64,000 nucleotides of DNA from Microcebus murinus (taxonomy: Eukaryota > Chordata > Mammalia > Primates > Cheirogaleidae): assembly GCF_040939455.1 (NCBI RefSeq), contig NC_134112.1, positions 17,820,501 to 17,884,500 on the forward strand, in the 5' to 3' direction. A program made the translations under genes and the position numbers. How positions within the stretch are numbered: the first letter of the stretch is position 1; each line of letters begins with the position of its first letter. Shown here piece by piece: positions 63,940 through 64,000 of this stretch. A model generated the notes under the pieces. The model was not told the origin of the DNA, made no database searches, and was given only the letters and a program-made list of their open reading frames with translations.

Positions 63940-64000
63940 ATTGTAGAAAAATTTAAACATATAATGAAATAGAATAGTAAAATGAATTCCTGTGTACCCA
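63940..64000 (-). mobile_element. Old L1 fragment (antisense), cut by window edge
   Basis: GTAGAAAAATTTAAACATAT and GAATTCCTGTGTACCCA resemble the start of antisense L1M 3' UTR. It continues past the right edge. Confidence 0.45.

Larger units (their letters stand above)
62172..64000 (+). other. HERPUD2: HERPUD2 intron, partial (phase 2)
   Basis: Donor GTAAGT at 62,172; the acceptor lies outside the window. Contains an L2 fragment and, at the edge, an L1 fragment. 62,180-62,950 is unique sequence with nothing recognisable. Confidence 0.9.

Overview
This is a stretch of mammalian nuclear DNA, almost certainly from a strepsirrhine primate (lemur group). The Alu elements have the lemur form: a second-half linker reading TTAGTTGGCCAATTAATTTC and GTAGAGACGGGGTCTCGCTC in place of the usual human wording, together with CCTAGCACTCTGGGAGGCCGAGG. 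Many still carry intact target-site duplications. A TTAA-flanked, piggyBac-like miniature transposon sits inside one of these Alus, which points to mouse lemur or a close relative, where recent piggyBac activity has been described. There are no operons, phage or CRISPR features, and no bacterial-type system.

The window holds one protein-coding gene that I can recognise: the 5' half of HERPUD2, on the + strand. A CpG island (about 28,950-30,050) carries the promoter and the 5' UTR. The start codon is at 30,036. Five coding exons can be read with correct splice sites and unbroken frame: 30,036-30,182, 46,122-46,199, 49,080-49,193, 52,083-52,237 and 62,049-62,171. They encode residues 1 to about 206 of an expected ~406: the ubiquitin-like domain, a Ser/Thr-rich linker and the conserved WWQQMYA..YYMQY segment. 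The rest of the gene, including the membrane-embedded C-terminal part, lies beyond the right edge. A short upstream ORF in strong start context and a GCC repeat lie in the presumed 5' UTR.

Positions 1-28,900 look intergenic, at least for protein-coding genes. They contain old L1, L2, MIR and MLT1 pieces, younger lemur Alus, the piggyBac-like element and a few local repeats, separated by unique sequence in which I see no gene. The four complete HERPUD2 introns (15.9, 2.9, 2.9 and 9.8 kb) and the start of a fifth hold the same kinds of repeats. I saw no tRNA, rRNA or snRNA gene.

The observations most worth checking are the piggyBac-like element nested in an Alu, the 17-codon upstream ORF of HERPUD2, a 45-bp L1-tail-like insertion with a 15-bp target duplication, a perfect 22-bp palindrome between 13-bp direct repeats, and an isolated segment with long ORFs on both strands near 9.5-10.4 kb. 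Repeat names were assigned by eye from remembered consensus wording. The class is usually safe; the subfamily is not.
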